Shown in pieces: positions 1 through 6,719 of a DNA stretch of 8,894 nucleotides. Under the pieces are notes generated by a model. It had not been told where the DNA came from. It did no database searches and saw only the letters and a list, made by a program, of their open reading frames with translations. The position numbers were made by a program, and so were the translations under genes. The DNA is from JABZIP01 sp052173355 (GTDB lineage Bacteria > Bacillota > Clostridia > Peptostreptococcales > Anaerovoracaceae), in the NCBI GenBank assembly GCA_052173355.1, contig JBQMYS010000051.1:1-8894 (forward strand), read 5' to 3'. The first letter of the stretch is position 1, and every line of letters begins with the position of its first letter.

Positions 1-305
1 ACGCAAGCAAGAATTGCAGCCTCTATACCGCTACTGCTACCGTTTACAAGCAAATAAGAAGCTTTACTGCCATAAAGCCCCTTGTATTGTTCCATCAGGT
101 TCTTTATTATACCTTCCGGTTTAAATAAATTATCCGCACCGGCTATCTCTGTAATATCGACATTTGCAATATCCTTAAAAAAATCCTCATAGCCCATTTT
201 TTTAAAAAATCTTGCACCCTTATGTCCCGGCATATGAAAAGATACTGCATTTTTATTTTTATATTTTTCTAAAAAATTTAGAAAATCCAATTTATCTGTT
301 TGCAT
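1..305 (-). CDS. Orn/Lys/Arg decarboxylase family PLP enzyme, N-terminal part (3' end outside the window)
   Basis: This is the first 101 residues of a fold-type I PLP-dependent decarboxylase of the ornithine/lysine/arginine group, which makes polyamines or diamines from basic amino acids in the cytosol. What shows it: FHMPGHKGA near residues 24-32, DITEIAGADNL at about 51-61, and YLLVNGSSSGIEAAI near residues 85-99, all hallmarks of the family's N-terminal region. The PLP-binding lysine lies beyond the window. The protein begins directly with the catalytic module, without the receiver-like wing domain of the large E. coli inducible enzymes, so it should be the short form (Bacillus SpeA/YaaO type, roughly 480 residues). 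The start ATG at 305 lies inside the last codons of pepT (14-nt overlap) and has no Shine-Dalgarno sequence, so translation is probably coupled to pepT. Substrate (arginine, lysine or ornithine) cannot be decided from this fragment. Family call is firm; the exact enzyme is open. Confidence 0.88.
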   Translation of the reverse strand, partial: MQTDKLDFLNFLEKYKNKNAVSFHMPGHKGARFFKKMGYEDFFKDIANVDITEIAGADNLFKPEGIIKNLMEQYKGLYGSKASYLLVNGSSSGIEAAILAC

Positions 306-1536
306 AAATTTCAAGTATCTTCAGCAAAATTTTACTTGACCATTCCATACCTTCTACACTGCAAAATTCCGTCGCACTATGGAAGTTGTGACCACCTGTA
401 AAAATATTCGGTGTGGGAAGTCCGTTTTTCGATAGATGTGATCCGTCAGTGCCTCCACGAATTGCAACAATATCAGGATTATTTATTCCACACTCTTTAT
501 ATGCCCTGATAGCATTTTCTATAATATGTTCGCTTCCTTTAAAGTAATCATTCATATTTGAATACTGATATTCAGTTTCAAGGCTTACATAATCTCCGCC
601 CCATTTTTCATTCAGTTTATCTGTTATATCTTTCAATACCGCCTTTCTATTTTCTATATTTGCGGCATCAAAGTCTCTTAACAAAAATTCCAACTTTGCT
701 TCTTCTTCATTCGCAACAGCTTCATACGGATAATAAAATCCTTCTCTATCTTGTGTAGTTTCAGGTAATTCGTTTTTAGGCAACATAGATACAAATTCCG
801 ACAGCAATATTACCGGATTTATCAGCTTATCCTTAGCTGCTCCCGGATGTATGCAAATACCCTTAAATTTTACAGTAGCACCCGCCGCGTTGAATGTTTC
901 GTGATTAAATTCGCCTACGCCTCCACCATCAACTGTAAATGCAAAATCCGCTCCGAATGCTTTTATATCAAATACACTCATACCTCCTTGCACTTCTTCA
1001 TCAGGTGTAAACGCAATACAAATTTCTCCATGCTTAAAATCCGGATTTGCCTGTATATATTCAAGCATAGTCATTATACTTGCAATTCCCGCTTTATCAT
1101 CTGCGCCCAGCAATGTAGTTCCGTCAGATGTTATTATGGTGTTTCCCTCATAGCAAGAAAGGATTCTGTTGGTATCCGGGGAAACAAACTTTCCAAGCTC
1201 CTCGTTTATTATTATTTTACTCTTACCGTCATAATTTTCATGAATTTTAGGCTTCACATCATGCCCGCTACAATCGGGAGATGTATCAAGATGAGCTAAA
1301 AATCCTATTGACGGTATTTTTTCTCCACTTTCAGATTTTTCTACATTAGCAGGTATCTTTGCCGTTACACAAGCGTGCTCATCCATTTCAGCTTTTATGC
1401 CTATTGAATCAAGTTCAAAAATCAATTTTTCCGCAAGTTTAAACTGCCCTTTTGAACTGGGTACGACACTTGAATTTTCTTCCGACTGAGTATCAATCTT
1501 TACATATTCCAAAAAGCGTTCCAAAATTTTTTTCAT
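292..1536 (-). CDS. pepT: Peptidase T (tripeptide aminopeptidase), M20 family
   Basis: Dizinc cytosolic exopeptidase that removes the N-terminal residue from tripeptides, feeding peptide catabolism. Counted from the ATG at 1536 it has 414 residues, close to the 408 of enterobacterial PepT. Expected metal and catalytic residues are all visible: HLD (His82, Asp84), GADDKAG (bridging Asp146), PDEE (Glu180 general base, Glu181), FTVDGG (Asp203) and GGHNFHS (His383). The N-terminus MKKILERFLEYVKIDTQS matches the usual PepT opening. An upstream in-frame TTG at 1554 would add six residues, but it sits inside the Shine-Dalgarno region, so the ATG is preferred. The gene follows an intrinsic terminator closely and overlaps the downstream decarboxylase by 14 nt, suggesting a pepT-decarboxylase operon in which peptide breakdown supplies amino acids for decarboxylation (inference). 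No frameshift or missing residue was seen. Confidence 0.97.
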   Translation of the reverse strand: MKKILERFLEYVKIDTQSEENSSVVPSSKGQFKLAEKLIFELDSIGIKAEMDEHACVTAKIPANVEKSESGEKIPSIGFLAHLDTSPDCSGHDVKPKIHENYDGKSKIIINEELGKFVSPDTNRILSCYEGNTIITSDGTTLLGADDKAGIASIMTMLEYIQANPDFKHGEICIAFTPDEEVQGGMSVFDIKAFGADFAFTVDGGGVGEFNHETFNAAGATVKFKGICIHPGAAKDKLINPVILLSEFVSMLPKNELPETTQDREGFYYPYEAVANEEEAKLEFLLRDFDAANIENRKAVLKDITDKLNEKWGGDYVSLETEYQYSNMNDYFKGSEHIIENAIRAYKECGINNPDIVAIRGGTDGSHLSKNGLPTPNIFTGGHNFHSATEFCSVEGMEWSSKILLKILEIYANR

Positions 1537-1540
1537 ATTA

Positions 1541-1552
1541 CCTCTTACCTCC
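1541..1552 (-). promoter_or_regulatory. Ribosome binding site deciding the pepT start
   Basis: Read on the minus strand, GGAGG (1548-1552) followed by a second purine run AGAGG (1541-1545) precedes the ATG at 1536. The possible TTG start at 1554 overlaps the GGAGG itself, so it would destroy the ribosome binding site. This favours the ATG at 1536. Confidence 0.75.
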
Positions 1553-1560
1553 AAATTTTC

Positions 1561-1603
1561 AACAAAATAGCCACAAGCAAGCTAAATTGCTCCCTTGCGG
1601 CTA
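1561..1603 (-). terminator. Intrinsic terminator after the yjfB-like gene
   Basis: On the minus strand, TAGCCGCAAG at the 5' side pairs with CTTGTGGCTA at the 3' side (one G-T wobble). An inner AGC/GCT stem closes an AATTTA loop, and the hairpin (1568-1603) is followed at once by TTTTGTT. It begins 6 nt after the stop of the small yjfB-like gene and ends about 25 nt before the pepT start. On the plus strand there is no T-run after the hairpin, so it is oriented for minus-strand transcription. Readthrough, or a promoter I cannot place, must supply pepT transcription. Confidence 0.85.
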
Positions 1604-1609
1604 TTATCA

Positions 1610-1798
1610 TTATGCAAAAACATCCAGATTAAAACCTACTTCTCCCGGCATTACCGGTGCTGCTTGCGGTAATTCCTCAAGCAGTTTTGCTGCCATCATG
1701 GTATCTGTATTCATCGCCTTGGCTAAAAGTGCGTATAAAAGATTTCTCTGTAATGCATCTGCCTGCATACCCATTACAGCTGAAACTATTCCATCCAT
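1610..1798 (-). CDS. YjfB-like small protein (putative motility protein family)
   Basis: A 62-residue cytosolic protein resembling the YjfB_motility family of short Firmicutes proteins. The resemblance lies in an N-terminal MDxI/V start, a Met/Gln-rich helical stretch (VMGMQADALQRNLLYALLAKAMN, written here in part: residues about 8-18 and 19-30), a second helix with AAKLLEELPQ, then a Pro/Gly-containing tail ending in FNLDVFA, like the NIDV-type ending of the family. In Bacillus the family member belongs to the motility regulon; its biochemical role is unknown. Support for a real gene: its own SigA-type promoter, an excellent AAAGGAGA ribosome binding site 7 nt before the ATG, and an intrinsic terminator right after the stop, making a neat monocistronic unit. 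No flagellar gene lies in the window. Family assignment is from recall of the pattern, so moderately sure; coding status is more certain. Confidence 0.78.
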   Translation of the reverse strand: MDGIVSAVMGMQADALQRNLLYALLAKAMNTDTMMAAKLLEELPQAAPVMPGEVGFNLDVFA

Positions 1799-1804
1799 AA
1801 CGTA

Positions 1805-1812
1805 TCTCCTTT
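1805..1812 (-). promoter_or_regulatory. Ribosome binding site of the yjfB-like gene
   Basis: AAAGGAGA on the minus strand, with the AGGAG core 7 nt before the ATG at 1798. It is one of the best ribosome binding sites in the window and the main argument that this short reading frame is translated. Confidence 0.8.
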
Positions 1813-1839
1813 CGTACTATCGCTCGATAACCGATTTTA

Positions 1840-1868
1840 ATTTTATCATATAATCCATTAAAATACAA
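1840..1868 (-). promoter_or_regulatory. Predicted SigA-type promoter for the yjfB-like gene
   Basis: On the minus strand, TTGTAT (1863-1868) and TAAAAT (1840-1845) are separated by exactly 17 nt. The start point would be near 1833, giving a leader of about 35 nt before the ATG at 1798. It lies in the 93-nt gap after thrS, where no clear terminator is visible, so thrS readthrough may also contribute. Confidence 0.6.
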
Positions 1869-1879
1869 GTAACTACAAG

Positions 1880-1898
1880 GATTTAAATCATTTAAATC
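1880..1898 (-). repeat. AT-rich dyad GATTTAAAT-N-ATTTAAATC at the end of thrS
   Basis: A 19-bp inverted repeat with 9-bp arms around one central base. It covers the last two codons and stop of thrS and sits 12 bp upstream of the -35 box of the yjfB-like promoter. It has no T-run and little GC, so it is not a convincing terminator. It could be a protein-binding site or chance in AT-rich DNA. Confidence 0.45.
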
Positions 1899-3637
1899 GC
1901 TTTTTCACGTATTTCTTGCTCCAATTTTTTCTTGAAATCTTCTAAGCCCATCTCTCCGATTTCTCCAAGCTTATTTGAGCGCAGAGTTAAGGTTCTTGCA
2001 GTTTCCTCTTTCTCTCCTATTATCGCAATATAAGATACCCTCTCATTTCGGGCTTCTCTAAGCTTATAGCCTATTTTTTCATTTCTTATATCGTTTTCAA
2101 CACGAATTCCAATATCTTTAAGTTCTTTTTCAACTTTTTTTGCGTAATCTGCAAATTTTTCAGTTACTGTAAGCAGTTTTACTTGAACAGGTGCAAGCCA
2201 AAGCGGAAATTTTCCTGCAAAATGCTCCGTTAATATTCCTATAAACCTTTCAATAGAACCGAATATTACACGATGAATCATTATAGGCCTGTGCTTTTCT
2301 CCGTCTGCTCCCACATATGTAATATCAAAACGTTGCGGCAACTGTAAATCCAACTGTATAGTTCCGCACTGCCAAGTTCTTCCAATCGAATCTTCCAAAT
2401 GAAAATCAAGTTTCGGTCCGTAAAACGCACCGTCCCCTTCATTCACTACAAACGGTACCCCCGTTTGCTGCATGGCAGTTCTAAGAGCATCTTCCGCCAT
2501 AGCCCATTCTTCATCCGTTCCCATAGAATTCTCCGGACGCGTTGAAAGTTCAATATGATATTTAAATCCGAACAAACTGTAAACATCATCGATAAACTTC
2601 GTTACGCCTACTATTTCATCTTTTACCTGCTCCGGCAACATATATATATGCGCATCGTCCTGCGTAAACGTCCTAACTCTCATAAGCCCATGCAATGCGC
2701 CCGAAAGTTCGTGTCTGTGAACCTGACCCATTTCCGCCATTCGTATAGGCAAATCTCTATATGACCACATTCTCCTCTTGTATGCAAGCAAAGAGCCCGG
2801 ACAATTCATAGGCTTTATAGCATAATCATCATTATCAATCTTCGTAAAATACATATTATCTTTATAATGATCCCAATGTCCGGAAGTACGCCAAAGCTGC
2901 TCGCTCAAAATAAGCGGAGTCCTTATTTCATCATAACCTCTCTTTGTATGTTCTTCTCTCCAATATTTTTCAAGCTCATTGCGTATAACCATTCCTTTCG
3001 GCATAAAAAACGGAAATCCCGGACCTTCGTCATAAATCGCAAACAAATCCATCTCTTTGCCTATTTTTCTGTGATCGCGCTTTTTAGCTTCTTCCAAACG
3101 CTCTACATAAGCGTCCAACTCCTCTTGGCTTGGGTAAGATATTGCATAAAGCCTTTGAAGCATCTTTTTATCCGAATCGCCACGCCAGTACGCTCCCGCA
3201 ACGCTCATCACCTTAAATGCCTTAATCTGACCTGTACTGTCTACATGAGGGCCTGCGCACAAATCTGTAAAATCGCCTTGTTTGTAAAACGATATTACCG
3301 CATCCTCCGGCAAATCGTTTATCAACTCAACTTTATAAGGTTCTTCGGCATCTTTCATCAATTTAAGCGCCTCGGATCTCGGCAATTCAAAACGTTCAAG
3401 CGGATAATTCGCTTGAGTTATCTTTTTTACCTCTTTTTGGATTTTCATAAAATCCGCTTCAACTATTTTATAATCTAAATCTATATCATAATAAAATCCA
3501 TTATCAATAGCAGGTCCTATCGCAAGCTTTGCCTCCGGCCAAATACGCTTTACAGCCTGTGCCATAACGTGAGAGCTGGTATGCCAATATTTCTTTCTAA
3601 TATCTTCATCCTCAAAATTGATTTTCTCTTTCGCCAT
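1892..3637 (-). CDS. thrS: Threonyl-tRNA synthetase lacking the TGS domain
   Basis: Class II synthetase that charges tRNA-Thr with threonine and edits mischarged serine in the cytosol. It has 581 residues from the ATG at 3637, against about 640 for E. coli ThrRS. The roughly 60-residue deficit matches the missing N-terminal TGS domain, as the protein opens straight into the editing domain with HTSSH (His19, His23) and CAGPH (Cys127, His131). The catalytic core has the three zinc ligands Cys279 (MNCPGS), His330 (DDAH) and His455 (MIHR), motif 2 around HRHELSGALHGLMRVRTF and motif 3 around HRVIFGSIERFIGIL. An anticodon-binding domain follows from about residue 480. An in-frame GTG at 3667 would add ten residues but lies upstream of the AGGAGG site that serves the ATG, and would not restore TGS. 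It has its own promoter and a very short leader. Whether it is the only ThrRS in the genome cannot be seen here. Confidence 0.97.
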   Translation of the reverse strand: MAKEKINFEDEDIRKKYWHTSSHVMAQAVKRIWPEAKLAIGPAIDNGFYYDIDLDYKIVEADFMKIQKEVKKITQANYPLERFELPRSEALKLMKDAEEPYKVELINDLPEDAVISFYKQGDFTDLCAGPHVDSTGQIKAFKVMSVAGAYWRGDSDKKMLQRLYAISYPSQEELDAYVERLEEAKKRDHRKIGKEMDLFAIYDEGPGFPFFMPKGMVIRNELEKYWREEHTKRGYDEIRTPLILSEQLWRTSGHWDHYKDNMYFTKIDNDDYAIKPMNCPGSLLAYKRRMWSYRDLPIRMAEMGQVHRHELSGALHGLMRVRTFTQDDAHIYMLPEQVKDEIVGVTKFIDDVYSLFGFKYHIELSTRPENSMGTDEEWAMAEDALRTAMQQTGVPFVVNEGDGAFYGPKLDFHLEDSIGRTWQCGTIQLDLQLPQRFDITYVGADGEKHRPIMIHRVIFGSIERFIGILTEHFAGKFPLWLAPVQVKLLTVTEKFADYAKKVEKELKDIGIRVENDIRNEKIGYKLREARNERVSYIAIIGEKEETARTLTLRSNKLGEIGEMGLEDFKKKLEQEIREKAI

Positions 3638-3642
3638 TTTCC

Positions 3643-3648
3643 CCTCCT
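3643..3648 (-). promoter_or_regulatory. Ribosome binding site deciding the thrS start
   Basis: AGGAGG on the minus strand, 5 nt before the ATG at 3637. It lies within the reading frame extended to the GTG at 3667, so it argues for the shorter, ATG-started protein. Confidence 0.8.
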
Positions 3649-3675
3649 CATGTGCTCTTTTAAACACGTCCTTTT

Positions 3676-3686
3676 AGTGTAACACT
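3676..3686 (-). repeat. 11-bp palindrome AGTGT-N-ACACT over the thrS -10 box
   Basis: A perfect inverted repeat with 5-bp arms around one base, directly on the extended -10 element. A repressor bound here would block thrS initiation. Part of the symmetry is forced by the TGTTACACT promoter sequence, so it may be incidental. I recognise no specific regulator consensus. Confidence 0.4.
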
Positions 3687-3704
3687 TAAGCTTCATTATT
3701 TCAA
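3676..3704 (-). promoter_or_regulatory. Predicted extended -10 SigA-type promoter for thrS
   Basis: On the minus strand, TTGAAA (3699-3704), 17 nt, then TACACT (3676-3681) preceded by TGT, giving an extended -10 of the form TGnTACACT. The start would fall near 3669, leaving a leader of about 30 nt. An 11-bp palindrome, AGTGTNACACT (3676-3686), covers the -10 element and could be an operator. An alternative -35, TTGACT (3704-3709), would need a spacer of 22 nt and is less likely. Confidence 0.68.
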
Positions 3705-3751
3705 GTCAATAGATGGAACTTAACCCTAAATTTTAAAATTATTACAATCTT

Positions 3752-4921
3752 TCAAACAAATTCTGCCAAAAATCTGTTCGAAAGGTTTATACCCTGCATA
3801 GTAAAATTTAAGCGAGTTTTGTCTATCTTCACAAAGTCTTTACGTTCATAATCCCCTATTACTTTCTTCGCATTTGGAAAAGCTTCAAAAAAACAGACTC
3901 CATACCTTGTTTCAAAATCTTCAAAAACAAGTCCCCTTTCAGTTCGCATAGTCGTGATTACATAATCTGACATATCATCTTTAATAGAATTTTCATGCTT
4001 TTCATAAAGTTCTATGTCTTTTAATTCCGTCGCATTATTTACTTCCTTTACATAATTTGAAATCGAGAAAAGATTTGTATTTCTGCTCCTGTTTATGTAC
4101 GAACTTGCAGAAGCTCCTATCCCTATATATTCTCCCATGCCCCAATATTTAAGATTATGCCTGCATTCATAACCGCGTTTTGCAAAATTCGATATTTCAT
4201 AATGTGTGTATCCCGCATTTTTCAGTAAATTTGTGCCTTTAATATATGTCTTGCGATCATCTTCTTCACTCGGCAATTCAAACTTTTCAGATATATAATC
4301 TTCGAAAAGCTTAGTGCCTTCTTCAAGTTGTAAGCTATAAAACGATATATGCTCCGGATTCAACTTCAATACTTGCTCAACACTTTTTAAAGCATTTTCA
4401 GCAAATTCCTTTTTAAATGCGAACATCAAATCTATATTTATATTTGAAAAGCCTGCATTCCTTGTAACTGTAAATGCTTTTTTCGCATCATCCGCATCAT
4501 GAATTCGTCCTAAAAATTTTAATTCCTCATTTAAAAAACTCTGCACACCGATACTTATTCTATTTATTCCTGCAGATTTATAAACCGACAGTTTTTTTTC
4601 ACGAAGCGAATTAGGATTACTTTCAATACTGATTTCTGCATCTTTATCAACATTAAATTCATGCGCAATATGTTCAATCAATTTTTTTATATAAAATTCC
4701 GGTATCGCAGATGGCGTTCCTCCTCCTATAAATATACTGTCCGCTTTCCTGTTTTCACAATATTCTTTAGCCCAAAGAGAGATTTCCTTATGCACAGCTT
4801 TCATATATCCTTCAACCGTTTCGTAATCTATATCTGTTTGCGAATAAAAATCACAATAGTTGCAGCGCTTTTCACAAAACGGCAAATGAATATAAATTCC
4901 AAGATTGTTATTTGTTGTCAT
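3752..4921 (-). CDS. hemW: HemW, radical SAM heme chaperone (coproporphyrinogen dehydrogenase-like)
   Basis: A 389-residue cytosolic radical SAM protein of the HemN/HemW family. It carries the cluster motif CEKRCNYCDF (Cys16, Cys20, Cys23), where the position of the fourth cysteine of true HemN is phenylalanine, the mark of HemW, which binds heme and delivers it to target proteins and does not oxidise coproporphyrinogen. Also visible are the SAM-binding GGGTPS (66-71), GVQSF in the barrel, HYEISNFA in the middle, and the C-terminal HemW domain after about residue 310 (TTMRTERG onward). Length is normal for the family. Its ATG overlaps the end of lepA by 14 nt and has no Shine-Dalgarno sequence, so it is probably translated by coupling to lepA. 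lepA-hemW adjacency is typical of Firmicutes, but the next gene here is thrS and not hrcA. Many databases still label such proteins oxygen-independent coproporphyrinogen III oxidase. Confidence 0.95.
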   Translation of the reverse strand: MTTNNNLGIYIHLPFCEKRCNYCDFYSQTDIDYETVEGYMKAVHKEISLWAKEYCENRKADSIFIGGGTPSAIPEFYIKKLIEHIAHEFNVDKDAEISIESNPNSLREKKLSVYKSAGINRISIGVQSFLNEELKFLGRIHDADDAKKAFTVTRNAGFSNINIDLMFAFKKEFAENALKSVEQVLKLNPEHISFYSLQLEEGTKLFEDYISEKFELPSEEDDRKTYIKGTNLLKNAGYTHYEISNFAKRGYECRHNLKYWGMGEYIGIGASASSYINRSRNTNLFSISNYVKEVNNATELKDIELYEKHENSIKDDMSDYVITTMRTERGLVFEDFETRYGVCFFEAFPNAKKVIGDYERKDFVKIDKTRLNFTMQGINLSNRFLAEFV

Positions 4922-6719
4922 CGTATTTCAAAACTGCCGTAAATGCCTCTTGCGGTACTTCCACCGTTCCGAACTGCCTCATTCGTTTCTTACCTTCTTT
5001 TTGTTTTTCCAGCAATTTCTTTTTTCTGGAAATATCCCCGCCATAACACTTTGCGATTACATCTTTTCTGAATGCTTTTACGGTTTCTCTAGCTATTATC
5101 TTCTGACCTATAGCCGCCTGTATAGGAACTTCGAATTGATGCATAGGTATTATGGTCTTTAATTTTTCACATACAAATTTTCCCCTTGCATACGCTTTAC
5201 TCTCATGTACTATCATAGAAAATGCATCTACTAAGTCTTTATTTAACAAAACATCCAATTTAACCAGTTGAGATTTCTCATATCGTATAAATTCATAATC
5301 AAGCGAACCATACCCTCTTGTCTTTGATTTTAAAGCGTCAAAGAAATCATATATTACCTCATTCAGCGGCATTTCATAATGTAATTGAACTCTCGTCTGC
5401 GTCAAATATTCCATATGCATAAGCCTGCCCCTTCTATCTTGGCAAAGTTCCATTATAGAACCCACATACTCTTTAGGCAGCATTATATCCGCTTTAACGA
5501 TAGGTTCTTCTATATGATCTATTTCCACCGTTTTAGGTAAATTTGACGGATTTTGTATCATTTCAACATTTCCGTTGTTCATTACCACTTTGTATATTAC
5601 ACTCGGCGATGTAGTTATTACCCCTAAATCAAATTCACGCTCCAGCCGTTCAACTATGATTTCCATGTGGAGCAATCCCAAAAATCCGCACCTGAATCCA
5701 AAGCCCAATGCCTTTGAAGTTTCCGGTTCAAAATTAAATGCCGCATCATTAACCTGCAACTTTTCAAGTGCATCCTTAACGTCTTCGTATTTTTCACCTT
5801 CCGCCGGATATATCCCGCAAAATACCATTGATTGTACTTTTTTATATCCCGGTAACGCTTCCTGTGTAGGATTTTCATCAAGTGTAATAGTATCTCCGAC
5901 TCTTGCATCTTTTACTTGCTTGATACTTGCGCACACATATCCTACTTCCCCCGCTTTCAATTCCTTTACAGGGACTTGATGCGGTGCGCATACTCCCACT
6001 TCTGTAACTTCGTACTTCGATTTCGTGCTCATCATTCGTATTATGTCACCTTTTTTCAATGAGCCGTCAAAGATGCGCGCATAAATTATCACGCCTTTAT
6101 AATTATCATATTTAGAGTCAAATATGAGAGCTTTCAGTTTGCCGTTTATACTGCCCTGCGGCGCCGGAACACCGGTAACAACCGCTTCAAGCAAGTCCTC
6201 TATACCTATCCCTTCTTTAGCCGATACAAGCGGTGCATTTTCAGCATCTATTCCAATAAGCTCCTCAACTTCCAATTTTACTTCATCCGGCCTTGCGCTC
6301 GGTAAATCAATTTTATTTAAAGTCGGTATTATTTCCAAATCTTCATCAAGAGCTAAATAAACATTCGCAAGCGTCTGCGCTTCAACTCCTTGAGTTGCAT
6401 CAACTATCAATATAGCTCCCTCACAAGCGGCAAGACTTCTTGATACTTCATATGTGAAGTCCACATGACCCGGTGTGTCAATCAAATTAAAAATGTATTC
6501 ATTACCGTCCTTCGCTTTGTATACGAGTCGTGTTGTTTGTAATTTTATGGTAATTCCACGTTCTCGTTCCAAATCCATATTATCCAAAAACTGTGCTTTC
6601 ATATCTCTTTGCGATACGAGCCCGGTCTTTTCTATTATTCTATCTGCAAGCGTTGATTTCCCATGATCTATATGTGCTATAATGCTAAAATTTCGTATAT
6701 ATTTTTGGTATGAATCCAT
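4908..6719 (-). CDS. lepA: Elongation factor 4, ribosome-associated GTPase LepA
   Basis: A 603-residue translational GTPase, full length for LepA/EF4, which acts on the ribosome in back-translocation or in initiation and subunit biogenesis under stress. G motifs in order: AHIDHGKST (15-23), RGIT (54-57), DTPGH (81-85), NKID (135-138) and SAKEG (166-170). Domains II, III and V-like follow. The LepA-specific C-terminal domain is shown by RRGRLMHMEYL, KSKTRGYGSLDYE, CYGGDISRKKKLLEKQKEGK and RMRQFGTVEVPQEAF. The start ATG at 6719 directly abuts the stop of the upstream alkylation repair gene (TAAATG), with AAGGAG 9 nt before it, and the 3' end overlaps hemW. It is therefore an internal gene of an operon. 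EF-G and other translational GTPases are excluded by the C-terminal domain. Confidence 0.98.
   Translation of the reverse strand: MDSYQKYIRNFSIIAHIDHGKSTLADRIIEKTGLVSQRDMKAQFLDNMDLERERGITIKLQTTRLVYKAKDGNEYIFNLIDTPGHVDFTYEVSRSLAACEGAILIVDATQGVEAQTLANVYLALDEDLEIIPTLNKIDLPSARPDEVKLEVEELIGIDAENAPLVSAKEGIGIEDLLEAVVTGVPAPQGSINGKLKALIFDSKYDNYKGVIIYARIFDGSLKKGDIIRMMSTKSKYEVTEVGVCAPHQVPVKELKAGEVGYVCASIKQVKDARVGDTITLDENPTQEALPGYKKVQSMVFCGIYPAEGEKYEDVKDALEKLQVNDAAFNFEPETSKALGFGFRCGFLGLLHMEIIVERLEREFDLGVITTSPSVIYKVVMNNGNVEMIQNPSNLPKTVEIDHIEEPIVKADIMLPKEYVGSIMELCQDRRGRLMHMEYLTQTRVQLHYEMPLNEVIYDFFDALKSKTRGYGSLDYEFIRYEKSQLVKLDVLLNKDLVDAFSMIVHESKAYARGKFVCEKLKTIIPMHQFEVPIQAAIGQKIIARETVKAFRKDVIAKCYGGDISRKKKLLEKQKEGKKRMRQFGTVEVPQEAFTAVLKYDDNK

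Noticed and set aside
847..1299. 150-codon open frame on the plus strand opposite pepT
   Set aside because: Antisense to a well-conserved gene with an intact active site; Cys/Tyr/Ile-rich, low-plausibility protein.
1799..1850. Possible SigD (flagellar) promoter before the yjfB-like gene
   Set aside because: A GCGATAG element exists, but the TAAA boxes upstream are 12 or 18 nt away and not about 15, and the -10 differs from GCCGATAT. The SigA-type promoter fits better.
2867..3478. 203-codon open frame on the plus strand opposite thrS
   Set aside because: It is antisense to a fully conserved synthetase, has no ribosome binding site that I can see, and its translation is rich in Phe/Tyr/Ile/His without any domain, as expected of a shadow frame.
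3729..3740. AATTTTAAAATT palindrome after hemW as a terminator
   Set aside because: It is AT-only, short, leaves no usable loop and has no following T-run, so it would not act as an intrinsic terminator.
5575..5979. 134-codon open frame on the plus strand opposite lepA
   Set aside because: Ser/Thr/Pro-rich antisense translation of conserved lepA sequence with no promoter or ribosome binding site evident.
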